Assembly (NCBI RefSeq): GCF_021869535.1 | Contig: NW_026262593.1 | Span: forward strand, 72,194,322-72,258,321 | DNA from: Mytilus californianus | Lineage: Eukaryota; Mollusca; Bivalvia; Mytilida; Mytilidae | Direction of reading: 5' to 3' | DNA length: 64,000 nucleotides | Shown here: positions 23,029 through 32,621 of the stretch, piece after piece | Numbering within the stretch: position 1 is the first letter of the stretch | How the letters are laid out: each line of letters opens with the position of its first letter | Position numbers and translations under genes: made by a program | Notes under the pieces: generated by a model | The model's input: only the letters and a program-made list of their open reading frames with translations | Database searches by the model: none | Told to the model about the DNA's origin: nothing

Positions 23029-23702
23029 TTCTCTTTATCATCCCCTCTCTTGGTTCCGATTTATCGATGATATTGACATGAAGTGGGATAATACTGAACA
23101 AGAACTAAATTTGTTCATTCAACATGCCAACGATGCCCATCCCTCAATAAAATTCACATATGAAATCTCTGACTCTAAGATCACATTTCTTGACACTACA
23201 ACGCAAGTGAGGGATGGAAACATATTTACAGATCTGTATTGCAAGCCTACAGACAAACATCAATATCTATCTCCTTTGAGTTGTCACCCTAAACATTGCA
23301 CCAAGAGCATTCCCTACAGCCAGGCCATACGAATAAAAAGGATTTGCTCCACCAACGATATTGCAAATAAAACGACTACAAGAACTTCGCGGTCACCTAA
23401 AACATCGGGCTACAAAAGAAAAGACATTGATAAAATGTGGTAAACAGTATGTTGGCGAGTCAAAACAGCCGTTTCACAAACGAATGAACGGTCATCGTAG
23501 CGACTACCAATGCAAGCCAAACCTCCCTCTCAGTCGACATTTGAGTTCCCCTGGCCACACTAAGGCAGATCTCAATCGACTGACTAATACAATCATTGAC
23601 CACAACTCTGCTTGGTCTAGGGAGGATAGACTCACTCGGGAAAGATTTTGGATAAGAAAATTAACAACTCAAGCACCAAATCGGATAAATGAAAAGATGT
23701 AG
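23029..23702 (+). pseudogene. Penelope-like RT fragment and GIY-YIG endonuclease
   Basis: The first frame (to 23443) gives 'WFRFIDDIDMKW', with the catalytic (F/Y)IDD box at about 23055, then 'FTYEISDSKITFLDTTTQV' and 'PLSCHPKHCTKSIPYSQAIR', hallmark PLE RT-thumb text. After 'KDIDK' the frame joins directly to 'CGKQYVGESKQPFHKRMNGH' and 'SRHLSSPGHTKADLN' in the next frame (to 23702). That is the second half of the PLE GIY-YIG nuclease; the first half and the zinc-finger-like linker have been deleted. The pieces are related to element 3 (28480-29880). Non-functional. Confidence 0.8.
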
Positions 23703-24298
23703 TTCGACTCCATGCAGTGCTTCACATTTGGTTTAAATTACTTATTATTACAGTCTCTGTTTCTATTTCTTTACCTTACTCATCTCTAAGATAAATCTGT
23801 TGAATATACCAATTTAAATTGCTTAATTTTTTGAGGGATGTAAAAGTACCAAGCCACGTTCAACTAGTTAACCTTAGTCAACATTTATTTTTATAATTTA
23901 AAGGCCGTTTGTTTGCGATGTTTAAATACGCAGACTCTGTTGTAACTACTCTACCGTTGTCAAATTTGAAATATTTACAAATTTAGATCGTTCAGTGCTG
24001 TTTATTTGGAATTCTTATTGACGCAATCGTTCTTGTAACATCATAACTGTCGTCACCGTTAAAGCTTTAGAATTGTGCTAGTTCATATCGCACATTATTA
24101 TTTTTATTTAAAGCATATATTTGAACTCTCTGTTGTAATTAGTCATATAACCTATGTCGTGTTTAACACATATTTAGAATTGTGCAAGCGTCTTACCTGA
24201 TGTTCGGTTTGACTTTTTTCTTGTATAAATTTCAAGATTGTTATAGTTTAATCTAAGTAGACTGATATATGATTCGTTCAACATCACAATCATATTTA
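23703..24298 (+). other. 3' untranslated part of Penelope-like element 1
   Basis: No coding capacity. It matches the layout of 30003-30457 in element 3, with shared words such as 'GATGTACAAGTAC'/'GATGTAAAAGTAC' and 'CACGTCCAA'/'CACGTTCAA'. This is the 3' leader before the terminal repeat. Confidence 0.6.
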
Positions 24299-24700
24299 CT
24301 GATGAAGGATATCTGTTATCCGAAATATTTATAAATAATTACATGTATAGTTCCTATTTTTGTAATTGGTGTTGTTGTGTACACTTTTTAGGCGTTTATA
24401 TAATTTATTTATTGTGTACATGTATAGTTACTCGTAACGATCCAACGCCCTCGTGGGAAATATATAAAGTCTCTGAATGATTGTATATTAAAAACTATAA
24501 CACAATTTTCCATACGTTTCGGCCATTACGGTCTTCTTTCAATGGAATAAATTAAAACATTGAAACAACAATTACATCGCTTGGATACATAACACTATAA
24601 AAACTACTATGACGTTCATTTGCCGCGTTTTTTTAATTTTTTTATTAATATTTTCACTATCGTTCATACATTGTGTTGAGTCCACCAGGATCTAAAGTGT

Positions 24701-25593
24701 TTAATTTTTTATCCAAAAGGCTTTTTTAGTTTTTCTGTACATTTCTGTTCCAGATCCTCTTTCCATGGCGGTAACTTTTAAATTTTTCATCGAGTGATTA
24801 TGCTGAATGAAGTGATTTGCTACCGGATCGTCTGTTATGTTTGTTCGTATTTTTGAAAAGTTCAATAGCATCCGTTGATAAAGTGTATCACCCGTTTGTC
24901 CTACATATATAAGTTTTTCGCATTTTGTACAGTTAATTGCATATACTACTCCCACGGTTTTACAGTTTATTTGTCCCTGAATGGTATATTATTTCCCGGT
25001 GTTGTCACAAAATGCCTTGGTTTCAATTATGTGTGAGCATAATGCACAATTTTTACCGCATTGTCCACAGCCATTAGTTTGTTTATAAAATAGTAAATTG
25101 TGCTTCTTGTGCACTAAGATGTCTTTTATGTTGTTGTCGCGTTTAAATTCTACGATACGAGGATCGGGGAATATTTTCTTTAGCCTGTTAGATTGATGGA
25201 GAATTTTAAGATTTTTTCTGAGAATTGAATGTATATTTGGAAGCGCTTTGGAAAAAGTAATCACCAAGGGTACTCTGTCGGTTTCTTTCTTTGATTGTAC
25301 TGTTATAGATCGTCTCGGTTCAGAATGTCGATTTTTTTTAATTGAACTTCAGTTGACGAGTTATTGTATCCTCGTTTTTTCAGGTGCGTTTTTATTTCGT
25401 CTCTTCTTATTTTGTAATTTTCTTCTGTTGAGCAAATTCTTTTGACACGAATACCGAGTCCATATGGTATAGCATTTTTTACAGAATTTGGATGGCTTGA
25501 CGAAACATGTCAGTACTGGTGTTTATCTCTCGATTTTGTAAAATGATTTGCTTTAAGTTGTCCGTTTCCTATTTTTACAAACACATCAAGAAG
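24701..25593 (-). pseudogene. inverted arm of PLE 2: linker and GIY-YIG endonuclease
   Basis: On the minus strand, 25267-24989 gives 'MVITFSKALPNIHSILRKNL' and the Cys-rich linker 'CGQCGKNCALCSHIIETKAF'. After a break, 24955-24701 gives 'GVVYAINCTKC' and 'IYVGQTGDTLYQRMLLN', the GIY-YIG pair, ending 'ANHFIQHNHS'. The region up to 25593 contains the RT-thumb end ('LDVFVKIG…'). Stops near 25000 and elsewhere break it. It mirrors the forward arm at 26785-27656. Confidence 0.85.
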
Positions 25594-25599
25594 AACGCA

Positions 25600-27656
25600 C
25601 AAAAACATTATTGTCGAAAGGTTTTAAGTTTGTGCCGACTAGAAGAAAAGTAGACATGGAAAAACTTATAGCCGATTTGAAAATATGGGAAAGAAGAATG
25701 CGTCACCGCGAATATTTTTTTGAAGAAAACGAGGAAAAGAAAATTGCCAAAACGAATATTCTAAATTCAAAAAATCATGTAATTTCACACCCTCACCCGG
25801 AAGAGAACGATGGTTAGACGAATATAGTCAGACTGTGAAAGATGATATTTTAAGTAGATTGAGCCGAAAATTTAAAATGAATATTACTACAGAAGAAGAA
25901 AAGGCAATGCGAGAACTGTTATACGATACAAGCATCGTGATAGGACCGAGTGATAAATCCTCCGGCGTTGTTATAATGAACACAGAAGACTATAAACTAG
26001 AAGTCGAAAAAGAATTAAATAATAACGATACTTACAAAGCAATAGATAAAGATCTCACACAGAAAAATGAAAATAAAGTGAAGAAACTTGTGAAAAATTT
26101 ATGTAAAAGAGAAATAATAGACAAAGACATGAAACAATATCTACTACCGAAAGTAACATGTCCTGGAAAAGTACAAGCAAATCCAAAATTGCACAAAAAA
26201 ATCATCCGGTAAGAACAATCATTAATGGGCGGAACCATCCGACAGAAAAGATCGCGGAAATAGTGGAAAAAGAACTTTCGGAAAATGTTCGAAACTTGCC
26301 CACCTATATTTAAGACACAACAGAATTTTTAAACAAACTAAATGCAATCCAACAGCCATTACCAGACAACGCAATACTGTATCCAAGTGTACAACGAAAA
26401 GAAGCACGAGAAGCATGTAAAACAACATTAGAAAATCGATCTGATATATCAATCCCAACTGAGGATGTTCTTAAAATGATGGACTTAGTCATCGAAAATA
26501 ATAATTTTAGCTTTAACGGAAAACACTTTTTACAAACAGAAGGAACAGCTATTGGTTCCCATCTAGGCATGAATTATGCTTGCACCTACCTCGGACAATG
26601 GGAGGAATATTTATTTGAAAACAGCAATTTACACCCGTTTTCATATTGGAGATATGTTGATGACATCTGGGGAATATGGGAACATGGTTTAGATGAATTA
26701 AAAAAAATTACGAATTGTTCAACAAATTACATCCGAGAATTAAAACATAAATGCGTTACTCAAATGAAAAAAATCGATTTCTTGATGTGTTTGTAAACAT
26801 AGAAAACGGACAACTTAAAACAGATCTTTTTACAAAATCGACAAATAAACACCAGTACTTACATGTTTCGTCAAGTCATCCAAATTCTGTAAAAAATGCT
26901 ATACCATATGGACTCGGTATTCGTGTCAAAAGAATTTGCTCAACAGAAGAAAATTACAAAATAAGAAGAGAAGAAATAAAAACGCACCTGAAAAAACGTG
27001 GATACAATAACTCGTCAACTGAAATTCAATTAAAAAAAGTCGACATTCTAAACCGAGACGATCTATTACAGTACAAACCAAAGAAAGAAACCGACAGAGT
27101 ACCCTTGGTGATTACTTTTTCCAAAGCGCTTCCAAATATACATTCAATTATCAGAAAAAATCTTAAAATTCTCCATGAATCTAACAGGCTAAAGAAAATA
27201 CTCCCCAATCCTCCTATCGTAGCATTTAAACGCGACAACAACATAAAAGACATCTTAGTGCACAAGAAGCACACTTCACTATTTTATAAACAAACTAATG
27301 GCCGTGGACCATGTCGTAAAAATTGTGCATTATGCTCACACATAAATAAAACCAAGGTATTTTGTGACAACACCGGGAAAGAATATACCATTCAGGGACA
27401 AATAAACTGTAAAACCGTGGGAATAGTATATGCAATTAACTGTACAAAATGCAAAAAACGTATATATGTAGGACAAACGGGTGATACACTTTATCAACGG
27501 ATGCTATTGAACTTTTCAAAAATACGAACAAACAAAACAGACGATCCGGTAGCAAACCACTTCATTCAGCATAATCATTCGATGAAAAATTTAAAAGTTA
27601 CCGCCATAGAAAGAGTATTTGGAACAGAAATTTACAGAAAAACTAAAAAATTTTAG
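25600..27656 (+). pseudogene. forward copy of PLE 2: RT plus GIY-YIG endonuclease
   Basis: The reading begins at about 25611 with 'SKGFKFVPTRRKVDMEKLIA' and proceeds through 'GPSDKSSGVVIM', the 'LPKVTCPGKVQANPKLHK' RT entry, and 'FSFNGKHFLQTEGTAIGSHL' (RT motif B). The catalytic box 'YWRYVDDIWGIW' lies at about 26645-26680. The thumb is 'NRFLDVFVNIENG', followed by the Cys-rich linker 'CRKNCALCSHINKTKVFC' and GIY-YIG ('GIVYAI', 'IYVGQTG'). Breaks: TAG 25815, a one-A deletion near 26190, TAA near 26310, one-A deletions near 26701 and TAA near 26748. The motif A segment that should precede 'LYPSV' (with its catalytic Asp) is deleted at about 26372. Inactive. Confidence 0.88.
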
Positions 27657-27683
27657 ATCATGGTGGACTCAACACAATGTATT

Positions 27684-27686
<3 letters not shown>

Positions 27687-27724
<38 letters not shown>
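27687..27724 (+). repeat. 38-bp poly(A) tract
   Basis: An unbroken run of about 38 A lies 30 bp after the GIY-YIG stop in the forward arm. The inverted arm has only short T-runs at the matching place (24626-24645), so the tract expanded after the arms formed, or it is an assembly feature. Confidence 0.9.
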
Positions 27725-27725
<1 letters not shown>

Positions 27726-27863
27726 GCGGCAAATGAACGTCATAGTAGTTATTATTACGTAATGTATCCAAGCAATGTAATTGTTGTTTCAATGTTATAA
27801 TTTATTCCAATGAAGAATGCCGTAATGGCCGAAACGTATGGAAAATTGTGTTATAGTTTTTAT

Positions 27864-27888
<25 letters not shown>
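27864..27888. repeat. (TA)n microsatellite between PLE 2 and PLE 3
   Basis: About 12 TA units fill the junction between two Penelope-like elements, leaving no unique host DNA between them. Confidence 0.9.
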
Positions 27889-27894
<6 letters not shown>

Positions 27895-28145
27895 AACAAA
27901 TGTTAAATATTTCGGATAACAGATATCCTTCATCAGTATGAGCATCTTTTTACATCATGCTCATACTGATGAGGGATATCTGTTATCCTAAATATTTAAC
28001 ATTTGTTCATTTTATTATTATTTTTTTTTTGGTGATGTTGTACCCTTTTAGACTTGTTATATATTATATTTTGTAGTGTACTGTATCATAATTATATGAT
28101 CCATCGACCCGTAAGATTTACCGTTGGATATTATTCAGTCATTTC

Positions 28146-28479
28146 ATATACATATAATATATACAAGTATAAATTGAGAACAACGTTCAAACCTATGATT
28201 GCGTTGAATAAAAACCGCAATTTTTATACGTGTGCATGCAAAACAAATTTCTAAGTTTAGGGATCTAAGTACAGCACAAACAACATTTTGAAAAAGACCA
28301 AAACAGTGAAAAAGTATATTATAACAAAACGCATTTGATTAGCATGTCGAACAACGGATGTTCCTAAACCCTGCTGACTGCCATGGCGATTGCCAAATAA
28401 ACGGATCAACAGATGTAACAAAATGGATCCTAATAATTGATTTAATACCAAACAGAAAACAATAAACTTGCGGAAAAGA
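28146..28479 (+). other. 5' region of PLE 3, no intact frame
   Basis: This is the expected position of the RT N-terminal part, but only short frames are visible. A pair of weak minus-strand frames here are shadows. Confidence 0.5.
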
Positions 28480-29331
28480 TGGTATACCGCAAACATGAGA
28501 TATATATATATAGAAACCCTCCTTGTCACTTTCGATGTCACCTCAACGATACCAACATATCTCATGATGACGGAATACAATCGTGTAAAGAAATATGGGA
28601 CTCTCGCAGCACCTTAGAACCACCTACCGAATGTTTAGTCCAGCTGCTCACTCTGGTTCTGAAATGCAACAATTTCACCTTTAATGTTGAACATTACCTT
28701 CAGATAAACGGAACAGCGATGGGGACGAAAATGGCACCGTCATACGCCAATATTCATCTGAAAATTAGAGAAACAAATTATTTAAACATCTTTATCCAAA
28801 CCTCTGTCTTGGTTCCGTTTTATCGATGATGCTGACATGAAATGGATTGAATCCCAACAAAAATTGGATGATTTTATCAGACATGCAAACAACGCACACC
28901 AGTCAATTAAATTTACATATGAAATTTCCGACTCCAAAATATCTTTCTTAGACACTACTACATCTATTAAGGACGGTGTCATATCAACAGATTTCTACTG
29001 TAAACTTACAGATATACATCAGTACCTTTTCCCCCAAAGCTGTCACCCCAAACACTGTACAAAAAGTATCCCGTACAGTCAAGCTCTCAGAGTAAAGCGG
29101 ATTCGCTCCTCTGAGGAGGCTGTCACTAAACGGTTACAGGAACTTCGCGGTTTTTTTACCAAACGAGGTTATAAGAAATTGGACATAGATAAGGGATTTG
29201 CTCGTGCTAATAACAACAGCCGCAATGACCTATTACAGTACAAACAGAAGAGGCGCAGCAAAATAGTTCCGTTTGTTTTAACATACAATCCCGCCTTTAC
29301 AAACCTTTCACGGTTGATTCGTGCCAAGTGA
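28480..29331 (+). pseudogene. PLE 3 reverse transcriptase (broken)
   Basis: 28479-28780 reads '[20 protein letters not shown]' then '[17 protein letters not shown]', the PLE RT motif B region. A frameshift near 28790 precedes '[12 protein letters not shown]' (catalytic box, about 28815). 28837-29331 continues through the thumb with 'FTYEISDSKISFLDTTT', 'SCHPKHCTKSIPYSQALRVK' and 'RNDLLQYKQKRRSK', to TGA at 29329. Motif A is missing with the 5' part. Confidence 0.85.
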
Positions 29332-29880
29332 CAAACTATTGCCAGGCACCCAAAATTGTCCAAGATCTTTCCCCATCCTCCTGTCTTAGCTTTTCGGAGA
29401 CCAGCAAGTCTGAAAGACTTATTTGTGAGAGCTGACGTCTCTTCTAATAAAAGCTGATCAATTGCAGGATGGTGCAAGTTGTATGGTAACAGACGATGTC
29501 TAACTTGCCAACAAATACTGAACTCTCAAACATTTACTTGCCACTCCACTGGGTCTGTGTACACTATATTTTGTAATGTAATTTGCAAAACACATAATGT
29601 TGTATACCTACTTCAGTGTCGATGTGGCATGCAGTATTTTGCCGAGACAGAACAGCCATTAAACAAACGCATGAATGGTCATCGAAGAGACTACACCTGC
29701 AAGCCCGACCTCCCCGTAAGTCGTCATTTGAGATCACCTGGGCACGCCCAAGCTGATCTCAAAAACCTTACAATCACAATCATAGACCACAACGAGGGTT
29801 GGTCAAGGGCCGAAAGACTTGCTCGGGAAAGGTTTAGGATAAGAAAGCTAAAGACAGTTTCCCCAGGGGCATCAATCAAA
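29332..29880 (+). pseudogene. PLE 3 Cys-rich linker and GIY-YIG endonuclease
   Basis: After the RT stop the same protein resumes across a stop near 29457. 'RRCLTCQQILNSQTFTCHST' is the CxxC linker, then 'NVVYLLQCRCGMQYFAETEQ' (GIY half 'VVYLLQC', YIG half 'QYFAET', where 'QYVGET' is usual), and 'PLNKRMNGHRRDY' and 'PVSRHLRSPGHAQADL'. The open frame runs on to 30003. In PLEs this nuclease nicks the target DNA. The altered YIG half (F-A for V-G) would probably impair it. Confidence 0.82.
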
Positions 29881-30646
29881 AAACATAGAATGAGTCACTC
29901 ATTTTCCCTACCCTCACTCATTTTCCTGACATCATTTGTTTCCAGTTACTCCGGCTCCTTACTTGACTCTTACAGTTTTAAGGATTCTTTTGGAAGTTTT
30001 TGAAATTTACTAGTTTAAATACCAGGGTTCTTTTCATTTGGTAGGGATGTACAAGTACGCATCCACGTCCAATTTTTTAACTTTAGCCCAAATTAACTAT
30101 TATTTTTTCTTTTCATTATAAAACTGCTATTTATTTGGGATGATAAATACGCAGCCTCTGTTTGACATATTTTACCAGCTTATATAGATCAGTGCTGTTT
30201 TTTTTTTGGGAATGTATTTACACGCAGTTGTTGTAACATCTTAACTGACGTCATTTTGGAATTTTAGAGTTGTGCCAGTTCATATCTCTAATAACTATTT
30301 TCATTTAAGGCATGTCTTTGAGTCGTTTTTTGGAAATTTCAAAAATTTATTAGCGTCTTTACATATGATGTTCGGGTGAAACTGTTTCACTTTTTTTGTT
30401 GTATAGAATTCAAGATTGCTATAGTTTAATAATCAGAATAGATTGATCTGATTCATTTTACATCGTGCTCATACTGATGAAGGATATCTGTTATCCGAAA
30501 TATTTATAGTTACATTTGTTCGTTTATTGTCATTTTTTGGTGATGTTGTACCCTTTTAGACTGGTTATATATTATATTTTGTAGTGTACTGTATCATATT
30601 TATATGATCCATCGCCCCGTTAGATTTATCGTTGGCTATTATTCAG

Positions 30647-30649
<3 letters not shown>

Positions 30650-30686
<37 letters not shown>
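30650..30686. repeat. (TA)n microsatellite
   Basis: An uninterrupted TA tract of about 18 units lies at the junction between PLE 3 and the tRNA-like repeat array. Confidence 0.95.
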
Positions 30687-30687
<1 letters not shown>

Positions 30688-30688
<1 letters not shown>

Positions 30689-32292
30689 GAAGTACGTCTG
30701 AACCAGTGACAACTCTACAACAGATTAATCCATCGGATCAACAGCAGTGATGGTGATACATGGCTGTGTACATTCTGTATATACAACTCGTCTAAACATC
30801 AGTCCAACAATGTTAGATCTGTAAATTTGCTTTTGCAAATTTTTTGTTCTTCCCTCGCCAGGATTCGAACTCATGCTACTGAGATATCATGACACCAAAT
30901 CGCCTACACTGTATCCGACGCGCTAGACCACACGACCACCTAGGTTTCACAATAATAAAGCTTTCGGTGGCCGAGTGTTACCTTTCCTCGTCAGTTTTAA
31001 TCTAGCGTCGTAATACAGTACATGATATATAAGGCATGAAGATGGAATTGAAGATGGAAAGGTAACACCCGCCCACCGAAAGCTTTATTATTGTGAAGCC
31101 TAGGTGGTCGTGTGGTCTAGCGCGTCGGATACAGTGCAGGCGATTTGGTGTCACGATATCTCAGTAGCATGAGTTTGAATCGCGGCGTGGGAAGAACAAA
31201 AAATTTGCGAAAGCAAATTTACAAATCTAACATTGTTGGGCTGATGTTAATACGAGCTGTATATACAAAATATACACAGCCATGTTTCACCATCACTGCT
31301 GGTGATCCGATGGAAAAATCTGTTGTAGAGTTGTCACTGGTTCAGACGTACTTATAAATATAATTATTTCTGTGACTGTATCTTGAATTAATTTGTAGGA
31401 TCCTTTACAATAGATATTTCAGCTGATCTGTTACAATTCCATCTTCATGCCTTATATATCATGTACTGTATTACGACGCTAGATTAAAACTGACGAGGAA
31501 AGGTAGCACCCGGCCACCGAAAGCTTTATCATTGTGAAGCCTAGGTGGTCGTGTGGTCTAGCGCGTCGGATACAGTGCAGGCGATCTGGTGTCACGATAT
31601 CTCAGTAGCATGAGTTCGAATCGCGAAGAACAAAAAATTTGCGAAAGCAAATTTACAATTCTAACATTGTTGGGCTGATGTTAATACGAGCTGTATATAC
31701 AAAATATACACAGCCATGTATCACCATCATTGCTGGTGATCCGATGGATAAACCTGTTGTAGAGTTGTCACTGGTTCAGACGTACTTATAAATATTTCTT
31801 TGACTGTAACTTGCATTAATTTGTAGGATCCTTTACAATAGATATTTCAGCTGATCTGAAACAATTCCATCTTCATGCCTTATGCATGAGTTCGAATCCC
31901 GGCAAGGGAAGACCTAAAATTTTGCGAAAGCAAATTTACAGATTTAACATTGTTGGGCTGATGTTTAGACGAGTTGTATATACAGATAAATCTGTTATAG
32001 AGTTGTCACTGGTTCAGACGTACTTATAATATATATATATAATTATATATATGTAAGTAGGTCTGAACCAGTGACGAATCTACAACAGATTTTATCCATC
32101 GGATCACCAGCAGTGATGGTCATACAAGGCTGAAAATACATTCTGTATATATAACTCGTCTAAACATCAGCCCAACAATGTTAGATCTGTAAATTTGCGT
32201 GAGCAAATTTTTTGTTCTTCCCTCGCCGGGATTCGAAATCATGCTACTGAGATATCGTGGCATTAAATCGCATTGCACTGTGACCGACGCGC
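30688..32292. repeat. array of about 440-bp repeat with tRNA-Leu-like segment, alternating orientation (left part)
   Basis: Copies in order: reverse 30688-31040, forward 31041-31423, forward 31424-31881, truncated forward 31882-32028, a TA spacer, then reverse 32053-32292. The last is interrupted by a LINE and resumes at 38168. The two forward copies are offset by 441 bp (CCTAGGTGGTCG at 31099 and 31540). Each unit holds a tRNA-like segment, GGTGGTCGTGTGGTCTAGCG (A-box-like, close to tRNA-Leu) and GAGTTCGAATCC (B-box), and a tail CACTGGTTCAGACGTACTTA. Probably a tRNA-derived SINE or satellite family. Confidence 0.85.
31099..31190 (+). repeat. tRNA-Leu-like internal promoter segment (best copy)
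   Basis: TGGTCGTGTGGTCTAGCGCG resembles the tRNA-Leu D-arm/A-box (TGGCCGAGTGGTCTAAGGCG, from memory). About 55 bp further, TAGCATGAGTTTGAATCGCG is the B-box position; in the next copy (31613) it reads GAGTTCGAATCG. The T-stem does not pair, so this is a retroposon promoter rather than a functional tRNA. RNA polymerase III transcription is inferred. Confidence 0.6.
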
Positions 32293-32621
32293 TTTTTTTT
32301 TTAACCTTGATAAAATTTTATTCAAATAATACATATAAAAAGAATAATCAGGCTATACTCCTGAAAATTCACATTATCAGAATATAAGCATATAAGATTT
32401 CAACTTCAATCATATGTAATAGATTCACAATAAATAACACATGATAATGATCACATTAGAAACCAATTTGAATTTGATTGTCTTAGATAATTAATACAGG
32501 ATTATTTTCACTGTAATACTTTTCAAATAATTGTAACACTTTGTTGCGTTTATAATGTTCATAAGCATAGTTCACATTTTTAACAAGAGTAGATTTAAAG
32601 TATTGTTCTGCGTCTATAATC

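Larger units (their letters stand above)
22836..24410 (+). mobile_element. Penelope-like element 1, internally deleted, with about 110-bp inverted ends
   Basis: The outer 110 bp at 22836-22945 and 24299-24410 are inverted repeats with the words AAAAAGTGTACACAACAACA, ATTATTTATAAATATTTCGG and ATAACAGATATCCTTCATCA. Between them lie the end of an RT domain and a GIY-YIG endonuclease, both on the plus strand (23029-23702). Just inside the left arm, 22951-22980 is an inverted copy of 23209-23239 (AGATCTGTAAATATGTTTCC), so the 5' end is a rearranged inverted fragment. The RT N-terminal two thirds and the Cys-rich linker are missing. Confidence 0.85.
24486..27862 (+). mobile_element. Penelope-like element 2: 3.4-kb giant inverted repeat
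   Basis: The segment 24486-25593 is the reverse complement of about 26785-27862. The outer tips AAAACTATAACACAATTTTC and ACGTTTCGGCCATTACGG are inverted at 27815-27862, and the GIY-YIG coding parts lie in opposite strands. The loop (about 25600-26785) holds the forward 5' part of the element. The whole is therefore a 5'-truncated forward copy fused head-to-head to an inverted 3' half. Encoded arm proteins are roughly 90% identical by eye. PLEs are known for partial inverted and tandem copies at their 5' ends. Confidence 0.88.
27893..30656 (+). mobile_element. Penelope-like element 3 with direct pseudo-LTRs
   Basis: The block at 27950-28145 is repeated in the same orientation at 30458-30656. 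Shared words: GCTCATACTGATGA, GATATCTGTTATCC, GGTGATGTTGTACCCTTTTA, TTTGTAGTGTACTGTATCAT. In addition, an inverted piece at 27893-27945 makes a local palindrome with 27957-28010. Coding parts (28480-29880) lie between. Direct plus inverted terminal copies of this kind are characteristic of PLE pseudo-LTRs. It shares its terminal GATATCTGTTATCCGAAATA word with element 1, so the two are the same family. Confidence 0.87.

Noticed and set aside
31099..31190. A functional tRNA-Leu gene
   Set aside because: A- and B-box-like words are present, but the T-stem and acceptor stem do not pair and the segment is repeated within a larger unit; treated as a tRNA-derived repeat.
30958..31500. CRISPR-like array of repeats
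   Set aside because: Units are about 440 bp, in both orientations and within a eukaryotic intron; not CRISPR.
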